Below, one piece after another: positions 1-8,812 of a stretch of DNA of 64,000 nt. The notes below the pieces were generated by a model. The model saw only the letters and a list, made by a program, of their open reading frames with translations, ran no database searches and was not told where the DNA came from. The position numbers and the translations under genes are program-made. Every line of letters begins with the position of its first letter. Positions within the stretch are counted from its first letter, which is position 1. The stretch spans positions 1 to 64,000 of the forward strand of contig JADYXR010000159.1 in assembly GCA_021772095.1 (NCBI GenBank), written 5' to 3'. This stretch comes from Candidatus Obscuribacter sp. (GTDB lineage: Bacteria > Cyanobacteriota > Vampirovibrionia > Obscuribacterales > Obscuribacteraceae).

Positions 1-137
1 AAATACAGATTCAGACATTTAAGATCTAGTGACATTCAGCGACAGTCAAGCGGCAAATCTGTCTGACGCCAAGCGGCAAAAACCATTGTCGCTGATCAGG
101 TAACATTTGAGTATGCGCGCAGGCGTGATGTACGCAT

Positions 138-1388
138 ATGGAAACCGACCAAACAGGTGCAAAGTTGACCACATCCAGCAAAGACACTTCCGCATCCCAA
201 CTGGTACCGATCCTGCTTGGCGGTGGGGTTTTAAGTCGCGATCAGGTAGAAGCCGGAACTAAGCTCGCCAAAGAGCTGGGTATGGAACTGCACGAGGCCC
301 TTGTCGATGCAGGCATCACTGAAGCCGACAAGCTCGAAACGTCCATCAAAGCGCTCAAGCTGGTTGAAGACAAGCGCATTACTCTGGACATGGCTATCCG
401 AGCCGTTCGGCTGACGATTCAAAACAAAGTGTCCCTCGATGATGCCATTAAGTCGATCGAGAAGCTGCACCAGCAGACCCACATTGTGGTTTCAGCAACC
501 AACGAATTAACCCAGTTGCTGATGTCGGCGAAAATGCTGACAAGAGAAAACCTTGGCACGGCGCTCAAAAGTTCGCAAGACGCGGGCATGATGGTCGGAC
601 AGTGGCTTTTGACAGACAATCAATTAACGACCAGAGAGCTTTATACGGCGCTGGGTGCAGTTCTTCTCATGCGCGAAACTGGGCTTGAAAAGGACAAGGC
701 GGCGCAAGGACTGCGATATGCCAAGAAGCGCGAAGTGTCATTCGAGCAGGCATTGTTCGAGTTAGGATTCTTTATTCACCCTGATGCCAAGACGACTCGC
801 GTCGGCGAGCTTTTCGAAATGGCCGGTCTGATTGGACTCGAGGAAATGTCAGAGTGTCTGGAAATCGAGCTGTTTAAGAAGAAACCCTTTGGTCAGATTC
901 TCGTGGAAAGAGGCATCGTTAACCGCGATCAGCTCGAATCTGCAGAAACTCTTCAAGGCAGTGTCGCTAAGGGGACCTTGAAACCGTACCAGGCGGCTGA
1001 AGCTCTTCGGCGAGTTCTCAAAGAGGACAAAGACGTCTACGCCAGTATCGCTGAATATCAGCTTCTGCACAAAGCGGACATGAACACGCGACTTGGTGAC
1101 TTGCTCGTCGAGAGTGAAGTGTGCAAACGCGAAGAGCTGGAGAAGGCAATGGCCAAAACCGATAGTGCCGTGAAAATCGGAAAGCTGCTACTGGATTCGA
1201 AGTTGCTGACTGAAGAGGTTTTGTATAAAACTCTGAGAGTCCAAACATTGCTGAGATTTGGCTATGTGCCTCGAACCAAGGCCGTGGAATTACTGAAACA
1301 TGCAGTGTCCAAAGATGTCAGTCTCGACGATGCATTTGAAGCTCTCGCTGTGCGAGTGCCACCACGAATGCAGTGGAGCTGGGTTTAA
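138..1388 (+). CDS. Four-repeat protein resembling GspE/MshE N-terminal domains, no ATPase
   Basis: A 416-residue soluble protein without signal peptide or membrane segment. It consists of four related blocks of about 95 residues (roughly 22-110, 124-210, 220-308 and 316-404). Each block opens with a pattern like LGxLLxxxxLLTxExLxxAL and continues with a helical stretch containing a VSLDDA-like ending. The pattern resembles the N-terminal domain of type II secretion/type IV pilus ATPases (GspE_N/MshEN), which in other proteins binds c-di-GMP or the assembly platform. No Walker A or B motif is present, so this is not itself an ATPase. An adaptor or ligand-binding role is inferred only from the fold similarity. 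The ATG start has no convincing ribosome-binding site. The gene stands alone, followed by a convergent exonuclease gene. Confidence 0.75.
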   Translation: METDQTGAKLTTSSKDTSASQLVPILLGGGVLSRDQVEAGTKLAKELGMELHEALVDAGITEADKLETSIKALKLVEDKRITLDMAIRAVRLTIQNKVSLDDAIKSIEKLHQQTHIVVSATNELTQLLMSAKMLTRENLGTALKSSQDAGMMVGQWLLTDNQLTTRELYTALGAVLLMRETGLEKDKAAQGLRYAKKREVSFEQALFELGFFIHPDAKTTRVGELFEMAGLIGLEEMSECLEIELFKKKPFGQILVERGIVNRDQLESAETLQGSVAKGTLKPYQAAEALRRVLKEDKDVYASIAEYQLLHKADMNTRLGDLLVESEVCKREELEKAMAKTDSAVKIGKLLLDSKLLTEEVLYKTLRVQTLLRFGYVPRTKAVELLKHAVSKDVSLDDAFEALAVRVPPRMQWSWV

Positions 1389-1591
1389 CACAGGGTTAAT
1401 CGCACCGAAACTCTAGTACCCGAACCGTACAGCACCAGAGTTCCTTGCCACTGAACTCGACAGCCCAAATTTTGGCACCACCAAATTTGCAGCACGCAAT
1501 TTTAGCCTCGGCACCACCTGTAGTGATGTATTATCTCCCCAGTCGCGTGGACAGTGATTATTAGTTCCATGTGCCGATATTTATTGCTAAT

Positions 1592-2158
1592 CTATTGGTT
1601 CTTATCTTGCCATGAGAGCATGTTGCAAAACAGAGCGCCCTGCTCGATTGCATCATCCAGAGCCAGGTGCGTATGCGGCAATTTGTCGAACCACTCTTTC
1701 GGCATATTTCGTTTTGTGGAATCACGATAGGGCTTTTTTAGTAATGCCATGGCATAAGTTTTTATGTCGAGTGCCGAGTGCGAAAATGGACTTTCGCCCG
1801 TGAATCGGATCAGGTACCAATAAACAAAAAGAAAGTCGAATGCTACCGGATAACCTACGAAAACCGGCCTGCCGGGCAGTTCTTTCAGCCACTTCAAGTA
1901 ATTATTCATCGCTGATTCAGGTTCTAAAAGGTTCTCTCGGCACGCGTTCCAAGCATCCGGTTGTGTTTGCCACCACTCCATTGTTTTTGCATTGGGAGCA
2001 GCTCCGTCGAGCAATTCCAAGTTTGCAGAAAATGTCGACAGCAGCGTTTTATCCTTGAGGTAAGCCGCGCTTCCGAAGCTCAACATGGAGTTGATGCCCG
2101 GTATCGGACCATCGGTTTCAACGTCCGTGCTGACATAAATTTCTGAATCTTTTGCCAC
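1592..2158 (-). CDS. DEDDh-type 3'-5' exonuclease (RNase T/DnaQ-like)
   Basis: The 188-residue protein carries Exo I near residue 10 (TDVETDGP, giving the first Asp and the Glu), an Exo II-like stretch [10 protein letters not shown] near residue 100, and Exo III with His and Asp in [11 protein letters not shown] near residue 170. That is the full DEDDh catalytic set of the exonuclease superfamily. Such enzymes trim single-stranded DNA or RNA 3' ends in the cytoplasm using two metal ions. The length fits a stand-alone domain. The start is GTG, preceded by a purine-rich GGGAAAAG. It is transcribed in the same direction as the peroxiredoxin gene just upstream (36 nt gap), so the two may be co-transcribed. 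The specific substrate cannot be told from sequence. Confidence 0.85.
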   Translation of the reverse strand: MAKDSEIYVSTDVETDGPIPGINSMLSFGSAAYLKDKTLLSTFSANLELLDGAAPNAKTMEWWQTQPDAWNACRENLLEPESAMNNYLKWLKELPGRPVFVGYPVAFDFLFVYWYLIRFTGESPFSHSALDIKTYAMALLKKPYRDSTKRNMPKEWFDKLPHTHLALDDAIEQGALFCNMLSWQDKNQ

Positions 2159-2194
2159 AGTCTTTTCCCGACGCGCAGAAACCTGTATGAAAAC

Positions 2195-2689
2195 TCAGTT
2201 GCCGGCTTCCTCGGCTTGCAACTCTTCCAGCGCTTTGCACAATTCAATCAGATCATCAATATCCGGCATGCCCGAGTGAATATGGCGAATCTTGCCGGCT
2301 TTGTCGATCACGAAAAGCATGCGCTCAGAGATTACTCGATCGCCTCGAATCGCACCGTATGCGATTCCTGTTTCGCGAGTGGTGTCAGCCAAAAGAGTAT
2401 TCTTCAATCCGAATTCCTCAGCGAATTTCGCATGGCTCGCCGGATTGTCGGTGGAGATGCCGAGGATAACTGTGTTTTGTGCTCCAAACTGTTCGCTGCG
2501 ATCCGAAAATTTGCACATCTCTGTGGTGCAGCCTGGCGTGTTGTCCTTCGGATAAAAAGCCAGAATGACATTTTGCTTGCCGTGGAAGTCTTCTAAGCTA
2601 ACGGTTCCTGCTGGATGTGCCAGTAAGGAAAATGGAGGCGCCGGTTCTCCAATTTTGAGACTGACTACTTCTTCATAAGGGGTGGTCAT
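2195..2689 (-). CDS. bcp: Thioredoxin-dependent peroxiredoxin, Bcp/PrxQ type
   Basis: A 164-residue AhpC/TSA-fold protein that reduces hydrogen and organic peroxides with thioredoxin as donor. The peroxidatic cysteine Cys54 sits in DNTPGCTTEMC. The resolving cysteine is five residues later (Cys59), the signature of the atypical Bcp/PrxQ subgroup. The FYPKDNTPGCT segment and the later RxxFVIDKxGxIR-like segment (RMLFVIDKAGKIRHI) are intact. No signal peptide is seen, so it acts in the cytoplasm. The ATG start is supported by a GAGG box 7 nt upstream. It is the likely first gene of a two-gene unit with the downstream exonuclease. Confidence 0.95.
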   Translation of the reverse strand: MTTPYEEVVSLKIGEPAPPFSLLAHPAGTVSLEDFHGKQNVILAFYPKDNTPGCTTEMCKFSDRSEQFGAQNTVILGISTDNPASHAKFAEEFGLKNTLLADTTRETGIAYGAIRGDRVISERMLFVIDKAGKIRHIHSGMPDIDDLIELCKALEELQAEEAGN

Positions 2690-2793
2690 GGCAGGTCCTC
2701 ACAGGTCATTGGTCGATTCATATCGCTATAAAGTACCACATGCAATCGCGGGCGTGGCAGGCTTTGCTACTTGTTGAGCATACGTTTGTATGG

Positions 2794-2809
2794 TAGTATT
2801 GAAATACTA
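2794..2809 (+). promoter_or_regulatory. Candidate SOS (LexA-like) operator upstream of dnaE2
   Basis: TAGTATT-GA-AATACTA is a perfect 7-bp inverted repeat with a 2-bp centre, 63 bp before the dnaE2 start codon. Its inner form AGTAT-N4-ATACT is close to the cyanobacterial LexA box AGTAC-N4-GTWCT. dnaE2 is a LexA-controlled gene in many bacteria, so a LexA operator is a reasonable reading. It is unproven, because no lexA gene lies in the window. Confidence 0.5.
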
Positions 2810-2823
2810 AATTTCCAACCCAG

Positions 2824-2847
2824 CTATCTCTTGCAATATAGAGATAG
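2824..2847 (+). other. Inverted repeat in the dnaE2 leader
   Basis: CTATCTC and GAGATAG form a perfect 7-bp stem around the 10-nt loop TTGCAATATA, ending 24 nt before the TTG start of dnaE2. It could be a second operator half-pair or a leader hairpin. There is no T-tract, so it is not a terminator. Confidence 0.35.
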
Positions 2848-2871
2848 TAATAAATAAACATCATCAGTAAC

Positions 2872-5800
2872 TTGCGACACGAGTACGCCGAGCTGCATTG
2901 TCATTCTTCTTTTTCCCTTCTGGATGGGGCAAGCAATCCTGAAGAGCTCGTAGTCAGAGCGAAGGAAATTGGACTGGCAGCGTTGGCATTAACAGACCAC
3001 GACGACTTAGGAGGAGCCGTTCGTTTTGCAACAGCTGCAAAAGAAGTGGAGTTGGAGGCCATTATCGGTGCCGAGCTGACGCTGGAGGATCATTCACACA
3101 TCACACTTCTTGCTGCCGAGGAGGAAGGCTACAAGAACATTTGTCGATTGATAACTAAATCGCGTTCGGTTTGTTCCAGAGGATCTCCACGGGTTGCGAT
3201 GAGCGATCTGTGGGAGCACAGTGATGGATTGATTGCTCTGTCAGGTTGTCCACATGGAGCTATTCCTGCGGCTTTTGCTCGTGGCGATTTTGACAAGGCC
3301 AGTAATTGGGCTCGTCAATTCAAGGAGATATTTGGAGATCGTTTTTATCTTGAACTGTGGAATCACTACATCACTCAAGAGCAAGTCATTGGAAAGCATC
3401 TACTTGCACTGGCTAAAGAACAATCGATACCGTGGGTGGTTACTAATAATGTCCATTATTCGGTATCCGACAAACGAATCGTCCATGATGTTCTCACTTG
3501 TTTGCGCCATGAGGTAACTCTCGCGGAAGCGGGTAGACGGCTGCGTCCGAACGGTAGCTGGTATATGAAGTCGCCTGAAGAAATGGCTCAATTGTGGCGC
3601 CATGATCTTACGGGCGTGAAGAATACTCTGGTAATTGCAGAAAGATGTAAATTCCGATTGGGATTTCTTCGCACACCACTGCCGGTGTTTCAATTAGAAC
3701 CGGAAATTGCAGCGTCGTCAGGAATTTCTCCTGACATGAGTGCCACTGCGTTATTGGAAAAACTAGTTTGGGAGGGAGCACGACTCAGATATCCAGATTT
3801 AACCGACAAACATATCAAGCAACTCGATCATGAGTTGACCATGATTACACGGATCGATCTGGCACCATATTTCCTCATCATGTGGGATATCGTGCGCTTT
3901 GCTAGATCACGGGGCATTGCTGTTCAAGGCAGAGGTTCCGCGGCGAATTCGGCCGTTTGTTATTGCTTGATGATTACAGCGGTTGACCCGATTGCAATGG
4001 ATCTTCTCTTTGAACGTTTTCTGTCAGAAGGTCGCAATGAACCACCGGATATCGATCTTGATATTGCGCACCAGGAAAGAGAAACGGTGCTGCAATATGT
4101 GTATGAAAAATACGGTAGAAAACATGCGGCAATGGTTTGTGAAATTATCACGTACCGTGGAAGATCGGCAGTTCGAGATGCTGCGCGTGTGCTCGGCTTT
4201 TCGCAAGAACAAGCCGATCGCCTGGCGGGTGAGGCGGATCATAGCGAAGCGCGTGGTGCCGTTGTAAAACTGCTTGAAGGTGGTTTGCAGCGCATTGGTT
4301 TAGATGTGAATGACAAACGAGTGGTCTTGCTATTGAAAGTGGTGGCAGGCTTGCATCAACTTCCACGTCACCGCTCTATTCACGTGGGTGGTTTTGTTCT
4401 TTCCGGTAGACCGCTTGGAGAGCTGGTTCCGATTGAACCGGCCTCTATGCATGGACGCACCGTTATTCAATGGGACAAGGACGATATTGATTTGGTCGGC
4501 ATGATTAAAATAGATCTTCTTGGTCTCGGCATGCTGATGATGATTCAAGAAGGCTTGAAATTAGTCAAACAATTTCGCGGCATTGATATCGATCTGGGCA
4601 TGCTCGATATGCATGACCAGGCAATTTATAAAATGTTGCAGGCCGCAGACACCATCGGTTTATTTCAAGTTGAATCACGGGCGCAGATGAGCATATTGCC
4701 GAAACTCCGACCGAAGTGTTTCTACGACATAATTGTTTCAATTGCGATTGTTCGTCCGGGTCCGATTCAGGGCAACATTGTTCATCCCTATCTTCGTCGG
4801 CGCCGTGGTGAAGAAAAGGTTGAATACTTGCATCCAACACTGGAGCCAATCCTCGCCAGAACATTAGGCGTGCCGTTGTTTCAAGAACAAGGCATGAAAC
4901 TAGCAGTGGTGGCAGCCGGGTTTACACCTTCGCAAGCCGACCAACTCAGACGCGTGATGAGTCACAAACGCTCGATGGAACGCATGATGCTTCTTTGTGA
5001 AGACCTGGCGGCAGGCATGCGAAAAAATAACTTCGCGGAGGAAGCCATTGCCACGATTATTCACCAACTAAAAGCGTTTGCGAATTATGGTTTTCCGGAA
5101 AGTCATGCCGCATCATTTTCGCTTCTTGTTTATGCTTCTGCCTATTTGAAGTTGTATCATGCGCCCGAATTCTATTGCGCTATATTGAATGCACAACCGA
5201 TGGGTTTCTACAGCCCCGGCACTCTTGTGCGAGACGCCATGCGGCATGGCGTTGAGATTCGCGCGGTCGACCTGGCCAAAAGCAGTTGGAATTGCACACT
5301 TGAAGTGGTGACAGACGATAGCGGATTCAAACTCGCTTTGAGAATTGGATTGCGTTTTGTCGACGGCTTGGGGCGGAAGTCTAAAGATATGCTCGAGAAG
5401 AGTTGGAACAGCGGAGGCAGTTTTACTTCGCTTGAGGATGTTGTCGATCGCAGTGGTTTAGCGCCGGCCGATTTAAAGATTCTGGCTCAGGCAGGGGCGT
5501 TCGAGAGTCTGTATCCAGGACGTCGCGAAGCGTTGTGGGAAATTCTCGGGAAATTACGTAAGCGCAGAGAGATGCCTTTATTTGATGCGCTGAACGAAAA
5601 TCGAAAAATCAGTGATGTTGATGATGATGAGAAGAAATTGCAACTGCCGGCGCTGACTCAACTGGAAGAAATTGGCGATGACTATAGACTGACGGGACTG
5701 TCACCAACGGAACATCCGATGGCATTTTTCAGGAAGTGGGCAGATGCTAATAAAATTTATTCATGCAACGCGCTCGAAAAAGCAAGTGATGGAGACATCG

Positions 5801-6075
5801 TAAAAGTCGCAGGAGCAGTGATTTGCCGCCAGCGTCCTGAGACAGCAAAAGGCTTTGTTTTCCTCACTCTAGAAGACGAAACCGGACTTGCTAATGTGAT
5901 CATAAGACCACAGGTCTTCGAAGATAATCGTCGCAAGATAATGACGAATTCGTTCTTGTGTGTGCAAGGACGATTACAATACGAGCCCGGAGTAATAAAC
6001 GTAATTGCCACCAATTTTGAAATACTAGTGCAACCAAAAGGAAGCCCGGAAATCCGCGGGCGAAACTTCCACTAG
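2872..6075 (+). CDS. dnaE2: Error-prone DNA polymerase DnaE2 (ImuC)
   Basis: A 1067-residue C-family polymerase, the normal length for DnaE2, which performs translesion synthesis during the SOS response. The N-terminal PHP domain begins YAELHCHSSFSLLDGAS and has TDHDD. The palm aspartates are in PDIDLDIAHQ near residue 395. The C-terminal OB region has the DnaE2-typical run RQRPETAKGFVFLTLEDETG, which separates it from the replicative DnaE1. The reading frame opens shortly upstream after a TAA at 2851. The only usual start codon before the conserved N-terminus is TTG at 2872, and no strong ribosome-binding site is visible. Unusually, no imuA/imuB partner genes are adjacent. The convergent neighbour is thiN. 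A palindromic SOS-box candidate lies upstream. Confidence 0.93.
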   Translation: MRHEYAELHCHSSFSLLDGASNPEELVVRAKEIGLAALALTDHDDLGGAVRFATAAKEVELEAIIGAELTLEDHSHITLLAAEEEGYKNICRLITKSRSVCSRGSPRVAMSDLWEHSDGLIALSGCPHGAIPAAFARGDFDKASNWARQFKEIFGDRFYLELWNHYITQEQVIGKHLLALAKEQSIPWVVTNNVHYSVSDKRIVHDVLTCLRHEVTLAEAGRRLRPNGSWYMKSPEEMAQLWRHDLTGVKNTLVIAERCKFRLGFLRTPLPVFQLEPEIAASSGISPDMSATALLEKLVWEGARLRYPDLTDKHIKQLDHELTMITRIDLAPYFLIMWDIVRFARSRGIAVQGRGSAANSAVCYCLMITAVDPIAMDLLFERFLSEGRNEPPDIDLDIAHQERETVLQYVYEKYGRKHAAMVCEIITYRGRSAVRDAARVLGFSQEQADRLAGEADHSEARGAVVKLLEGGLQRIGLDVNDKRVVLLLKVVAGLHQLPRHRSIHVGGFVLSGRPLGELVPIEPASMHGRTVIQWDKDDIDLVGMIKIDLLGLGMLMMIQEGLKLVKQFRGIDIDLGMLDMHDQAIYKMLQAADTIGLFQVESRAQMSILPKLRPKCFYDIIVSIAIVRPGPIQGNIVHPYLRRRRGEEKVEYLHPTLEPILARTLGVPLFQEQGMKLAVVAAGFTPSQADQLRRVMSHKRSMERMMLLCEDLAAGMRKNNFAEEAIATIIHQLKAFANYGFPESHAASFSLLVYASAYLKLYHAPEFYCAILNAQPMGFYSPGTLVRDAMRHGVEIRAVDLAKSSWNCTLEVVTDDSGFKLALRIGLRFVDGLGRKSKDMLEKSWNSGGSFTSLEDVVDRSGLAPADLKILAQAGAFESLYPGRREALWEILGKLRKRREMPLFDALNENRKISDVDDDEKKLQLPALTQLEEIGDDYRLTGLSPTEHPMAFFRKWADANKIYSCNALEKASDGDIVKVAGAVICRQRPETAKGFVFLTLEDETGLANVIIRPQVFEDNRRKIMTNSFLCVQGRLQYEPGVINVIATNFEILVQPKGSPEIRGRNFH

Positions 6076-6233
6076 TGGATGGCCAGCCGATTTCCGCAGA
6101 CGCCGAGACTGAACTCGAAGCGGTCACCGAATTCGATGGCGAACGTTTATTTGGTGTGAGTAGCGAGTATCTCAGTTTTGAACGGCGAACTTCGAATACA
6201 TCTAATCATCTAAGCACCTGAACGTCTAAACAT

Positions 6234-6896
6234 TTAAACGTCTGCACGATAGTGAAACGCCAGCAGCAGTCCAGCGGTGAGACTGACAGAAGCGCGGCCG
6301 AAGAGGAACTCGTTACTGACCGTTCTGGAACTGCCCCAGGGAAGAGTCTCGTTGACGAGCGGCCATTTTACACCATCTACGGTGACACCGCTGACGGTGG
6401 CGACCATTGGGATGATGGAGAATATGTCGCCGGGCGATCCGCTGAATGCGCATGATTGTTCTTTTGTGACAAACTGAGCTTGCCATGTTGATCCCATTAG
6501 CGAAATCTTGCCGCCGAAACTGGCATATCGTCCGATTAGAAAAGTATTTGTCAGCGAATGATCCTGCCTTCGTCCAAGAACACTCAAACAAAAAATTTCA
6601 GATGGTGCCAATTCAATAGCCGCTTGCAGAGCCAGCTCTAAGTCGCTGGAATCTTTGTCGCGCGGATATTTGCGAATTTCGGCGCCCTGGGTTTTGAGCT
6701 GGTCTAATACAACCGGATCGACCGAGTCCATGTCACCCACAATCAGATTCGGTTTGATTCCCAGACTGATTGCATGATTGCTGCCACCATCTGCGCAGAT
6801 GACGAAATCGCCCGGTGCCACCATAGAGACGATTGACTCCGGGAAATCAGGTTCCCCGTTTGCGATTATGAAAACTCTAGTCACAGCTGCTATCAC
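6234..6896 (-). CDS. thiN: Thiamine pyrophosphokinase
   Basis: This 220-residue enzyme transfers pyrophosphate from ATP to thiamine to make thiamine diphosphate. Family motifs are present in order: ICADGGSNHA near residue 32, VGDMDSVD near 53, the acidic KDSSDLELAL near 80, and GRRQDHSLTN near 109. These cover the nucleotide and Mg2+ binding residues. The C-terminal beta domain is complete (WPLVNETLPWGSSRTVSNEF). The start is a GTG that overlaps the stop codon of the upstream gene in GTGA, indicating translational coupling. It is the last gene of a minus-strand run that otherwise encodes exported proteins, so its place there may be incidental. Confidence 0.93.
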   Translation of the reverse strand: MIAAVTRVFIIANGEPDFPESIVSMVAPGDFVICADGGSNHAISLGIKPNLIVGDMDSVDPVVLDQLKTQGAEIRKYPRDKDSSDLELALQAAIELAPSEIFCLSVLGRRQDHSLTNTFLIGRYASFGGKISLMGSTWQAQFVTKEQSCAFSGSPGDIFSIIPMVATVSGVTVDGVKWPLVNETLPWGSSRTVSNEFLFGRASVSLTAGLLLAFHYRADV

Positions 6897-7774
6897 CAGG
6901 AAATGTGACCGCTGGTATTAATGTTCACGTGTGGCGTGGTCGGCGCTCTGCGCCCATCTTTCATAGTGCCACCATAGCGGTAAAGTTCGTTGCCGGGAAT
7001 GGTGCCATGAACTTGCCCAGTAAGATCGACATAGCCATCCTTGCTCACCGACCATCGCGGTGGTGACGACGGATTCGGTGGGTGTTTGCTATTTCTCCAC
7101 CCGTGGTGCCAATTACCGGAATTCCATTTGCTGGATGCGGGCGATTGTAGCGAGCGTTCGAGGCGCTCGTTGAGTTTCGCAATCATGTGTTCGAAATCGC
7201 CGACTTCATCGGCTGGCATGCCTCCAGCTTGCTTCGCTCGGCTCAAGATGCCGCGCAGCCGAGTCGTCTCATCGTTTAAGTAAACAGATTCGTCGCGATT
7301 GAGTTGTCCGGACGTGATACCAGATGCGGTTTTCGCGGAGATTGTATGCAAACGAGTTTCGAATGCGCTGTAGTTTAGTTTTTTATGACGCGTTTGCCAG
7401 AATCCTAAACCATCTTTATTGCGATCCCAGTTGCGGCGCCATCCAGTGCGATCTCGATCTCGGAGTTGTGCGGTAATTCTGTTGTCCAGCTTTTCCAGTT
7501 CAGTCCAGATATTTCTTTTCTCGCGGTCGGATAATCCGCTGCGTGAACTGCGTCGCTCGAGCCTGGATAATTCCTTCAGGTCTTCTTGAAGGCGAACCGC
7601 TTCTGCCGAGTTCAAATCTCCCCATTGTTGACCGAGTTCGATTCGGTCTTTGAGTTGAAGGCGATAGGCGGTTATGTCACCATCCTTTTCCCAGCGTGCA
7701 TCAGCGCAATCTTGAAAAATCGGGATCAGTACCGTAGCTAGGACTAGTAATTTTCCAATCTCCGAAACTTTCAT
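6893..7774 (-). CDS. Secreted protein of unknown function, charged helical
   Basis: This 293-residue protein is not one I recognise. It begins with a short Lys-poor signal peptide (about residues 1-26, hydrophobic core LLVLATVLIPIF, likely cut near CADA-RW). The mature part is rich in Arg, Asp, Glu and Leu with heptad-like helices, for example LKELSRLERRSSRSGLS and DRTGWRRNWDRNKDG. It ends in a Gly/Pro/Trp-rich tail with WHHGWRNSKHPPNPSSPP. The ATG start has AGGAG 5 nt upstream. Its stop overlaps the thiN start by 4 nt. The protein is probably periplasmic or secreted. Confidence 0.8.
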   Translation of the reverse strand: MKVSEIGKLLVLATVLIPIFQDCADARWEKDGDITAYRLQLKDRIELGQQWGDLNSAEAVRLQEDLKELSRLERRSSRSGLSDREKRNIWTELEKLDNRITAQLRDRDRTGWRRNWDRNKDGLGFWQTRHKKLNYSAFETRLHTISAKTASGITSGQLNRDESVYLNDETTRLRGILSRAKQAGGMPADEVGDFEHMIAKLNERLERSLQSPASSKWNSGNWHHGWRNSKHPPNPSSPPRWSVSKDGYVDLTGQVHGTIPGNELYRYGGTMKDGRRAPTTPHVNINTSGHISW

Positions 7775-7845
7775 TCATTCTCCTGAATTTTAGAACTGGG
7801 TTTGTTGAACCTAAACAATTGTACGGAACTTCGTGGTGTGAAAAT

Positions 7846-8802
7846 TTAAGGGACGTCATCGTGTGAAAATTCTTGCACCGTGATCACGCCGCCCTTCTTC
7901 GGGAACGCAACGCCGACACCAATTGATTTACTTTCCGGATCCAGAATGTTGCCACGATGATTGCCGGGAACGTCAGGCGGTTCGTTCATCATGTTTTGTT
8001 GGCAGCGCTTTACTTGTTCGCGCAATTCCATATTATAGCGAGTGCTGGCGAGGTTCTCCGCCAGGTGGTTGGTGATACCGAATTTGGTGCCTCGTTGAAC
8101 CATGCCGAGACCTTCAGGATTCTTATGTCCGAAGAAATTTCGTTTCGCCATATCTTCAGCGTAAGCACGTGCCATCTCTGAGAGTTTGGTGCTCTTCTTC
8201 AGCTTCGGCAAATTACCATTGAGCGTACGATCGTTGTTGACCATCTGCATCATGAAATCTTCGAGGTCTGTCGCCGTCACTGTTGGCTGTGGTGCGTGCG
8301 AAACCGCTCCATAAGAATCGACATTGAAGCTGCCTGGCGAAGGTAGCGTCGAACTGTCTGCCTCGCGAATCACCCAGTAAGCGGGCGAATCGTGCACGAC
8401 AAGCACGTTGCCTTCTTTTCTGGCAAACTTAATTGTGGTTTTGACACCACTATATTCTTTCAGTAAAGCGACTGTTCTATCCGGAGATTCCGCGGCCTTG
8501 TCATTGATCGTGAGCAGGACATCACCACTGACCATGCCGAATTCGTGACCGAGTCCGACGGCTCGGACCATGGTCATATAAGTTCCTTTTACATTCGTTC
8601 CGTTGACGTTGGCCATTGCGGCCATGCCGTCGCAAGCTATGCTCTCAATCAATTTCGATTTGTTGCTGACCGCGTAGATCAGTGGTTGGCGCTTTGCTGG
8701 TGCCTTCGCGTAAGAAGCGGTCGTGCTGCCCAAGCCAGAGATCGCGAGTGTCATCAGCAAAGTTACACTAGAAGTAAAAGGCAAATATTTTTTCAACAAC
8801 AA
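7846..8802 (-). CDS. Exported PDZ-CAP (SCP/PR-1) domain protein
   Basis: The 318-residue protein has an N-terminal signal peptide (about 1-33, cleavage likely after ASYA). A PDZ-like domain follows at about 50-135 (GMVSGDVLLTINDKAA). The C-terminal CAP/SCP domain spans about 175-315, with MQMVNNDRTLNG, MARAYAEDMAKRNFFGHK, the HLAENLAS segment and NHRGNILDPESKSIGVGV. The His/Glu residues that line the CAP cavity are present. Bacterial CAP proteins are secreted or envelope-bound and their activity is mostly unknown. The start is TTG with AAGG 8 nt upstream. That AAGG overlaps the stop of the FAD oxidoreductase gene 10 nt away, so the two genes are one transcription unit. Confidence 0.9.
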   Translation of the reverse strand: MLLKKYLPFTSSVTLLMTLAISGLGSTTASYAKAPAKRQPLIYAVSNKSKLIESIACDGMAAMANVNGTNVKGTYMTMVRAVGLGHEFGMVSGDVLLTINDKAAESPDRTVALLKEYSGVKTTIKFARKEGNVLVVHDSPAYWVIREADSSTLPSPGSFNVDSYGAVSHAPQPTVTATDLEDFMMQMVNNDRTLNGNLPKLKKSTKLSEMARAYAEDMAKRNFFGHKNPEGLGMVQRGTKFGITNHLAENLASTRYNMELREQVKRCQQNMMNEPPDVPGNHRGNILDPESKSIGVGVAFPKKGGVITVQEFSHDDVP

Positions 8803-8812
8803 AACTTATACC

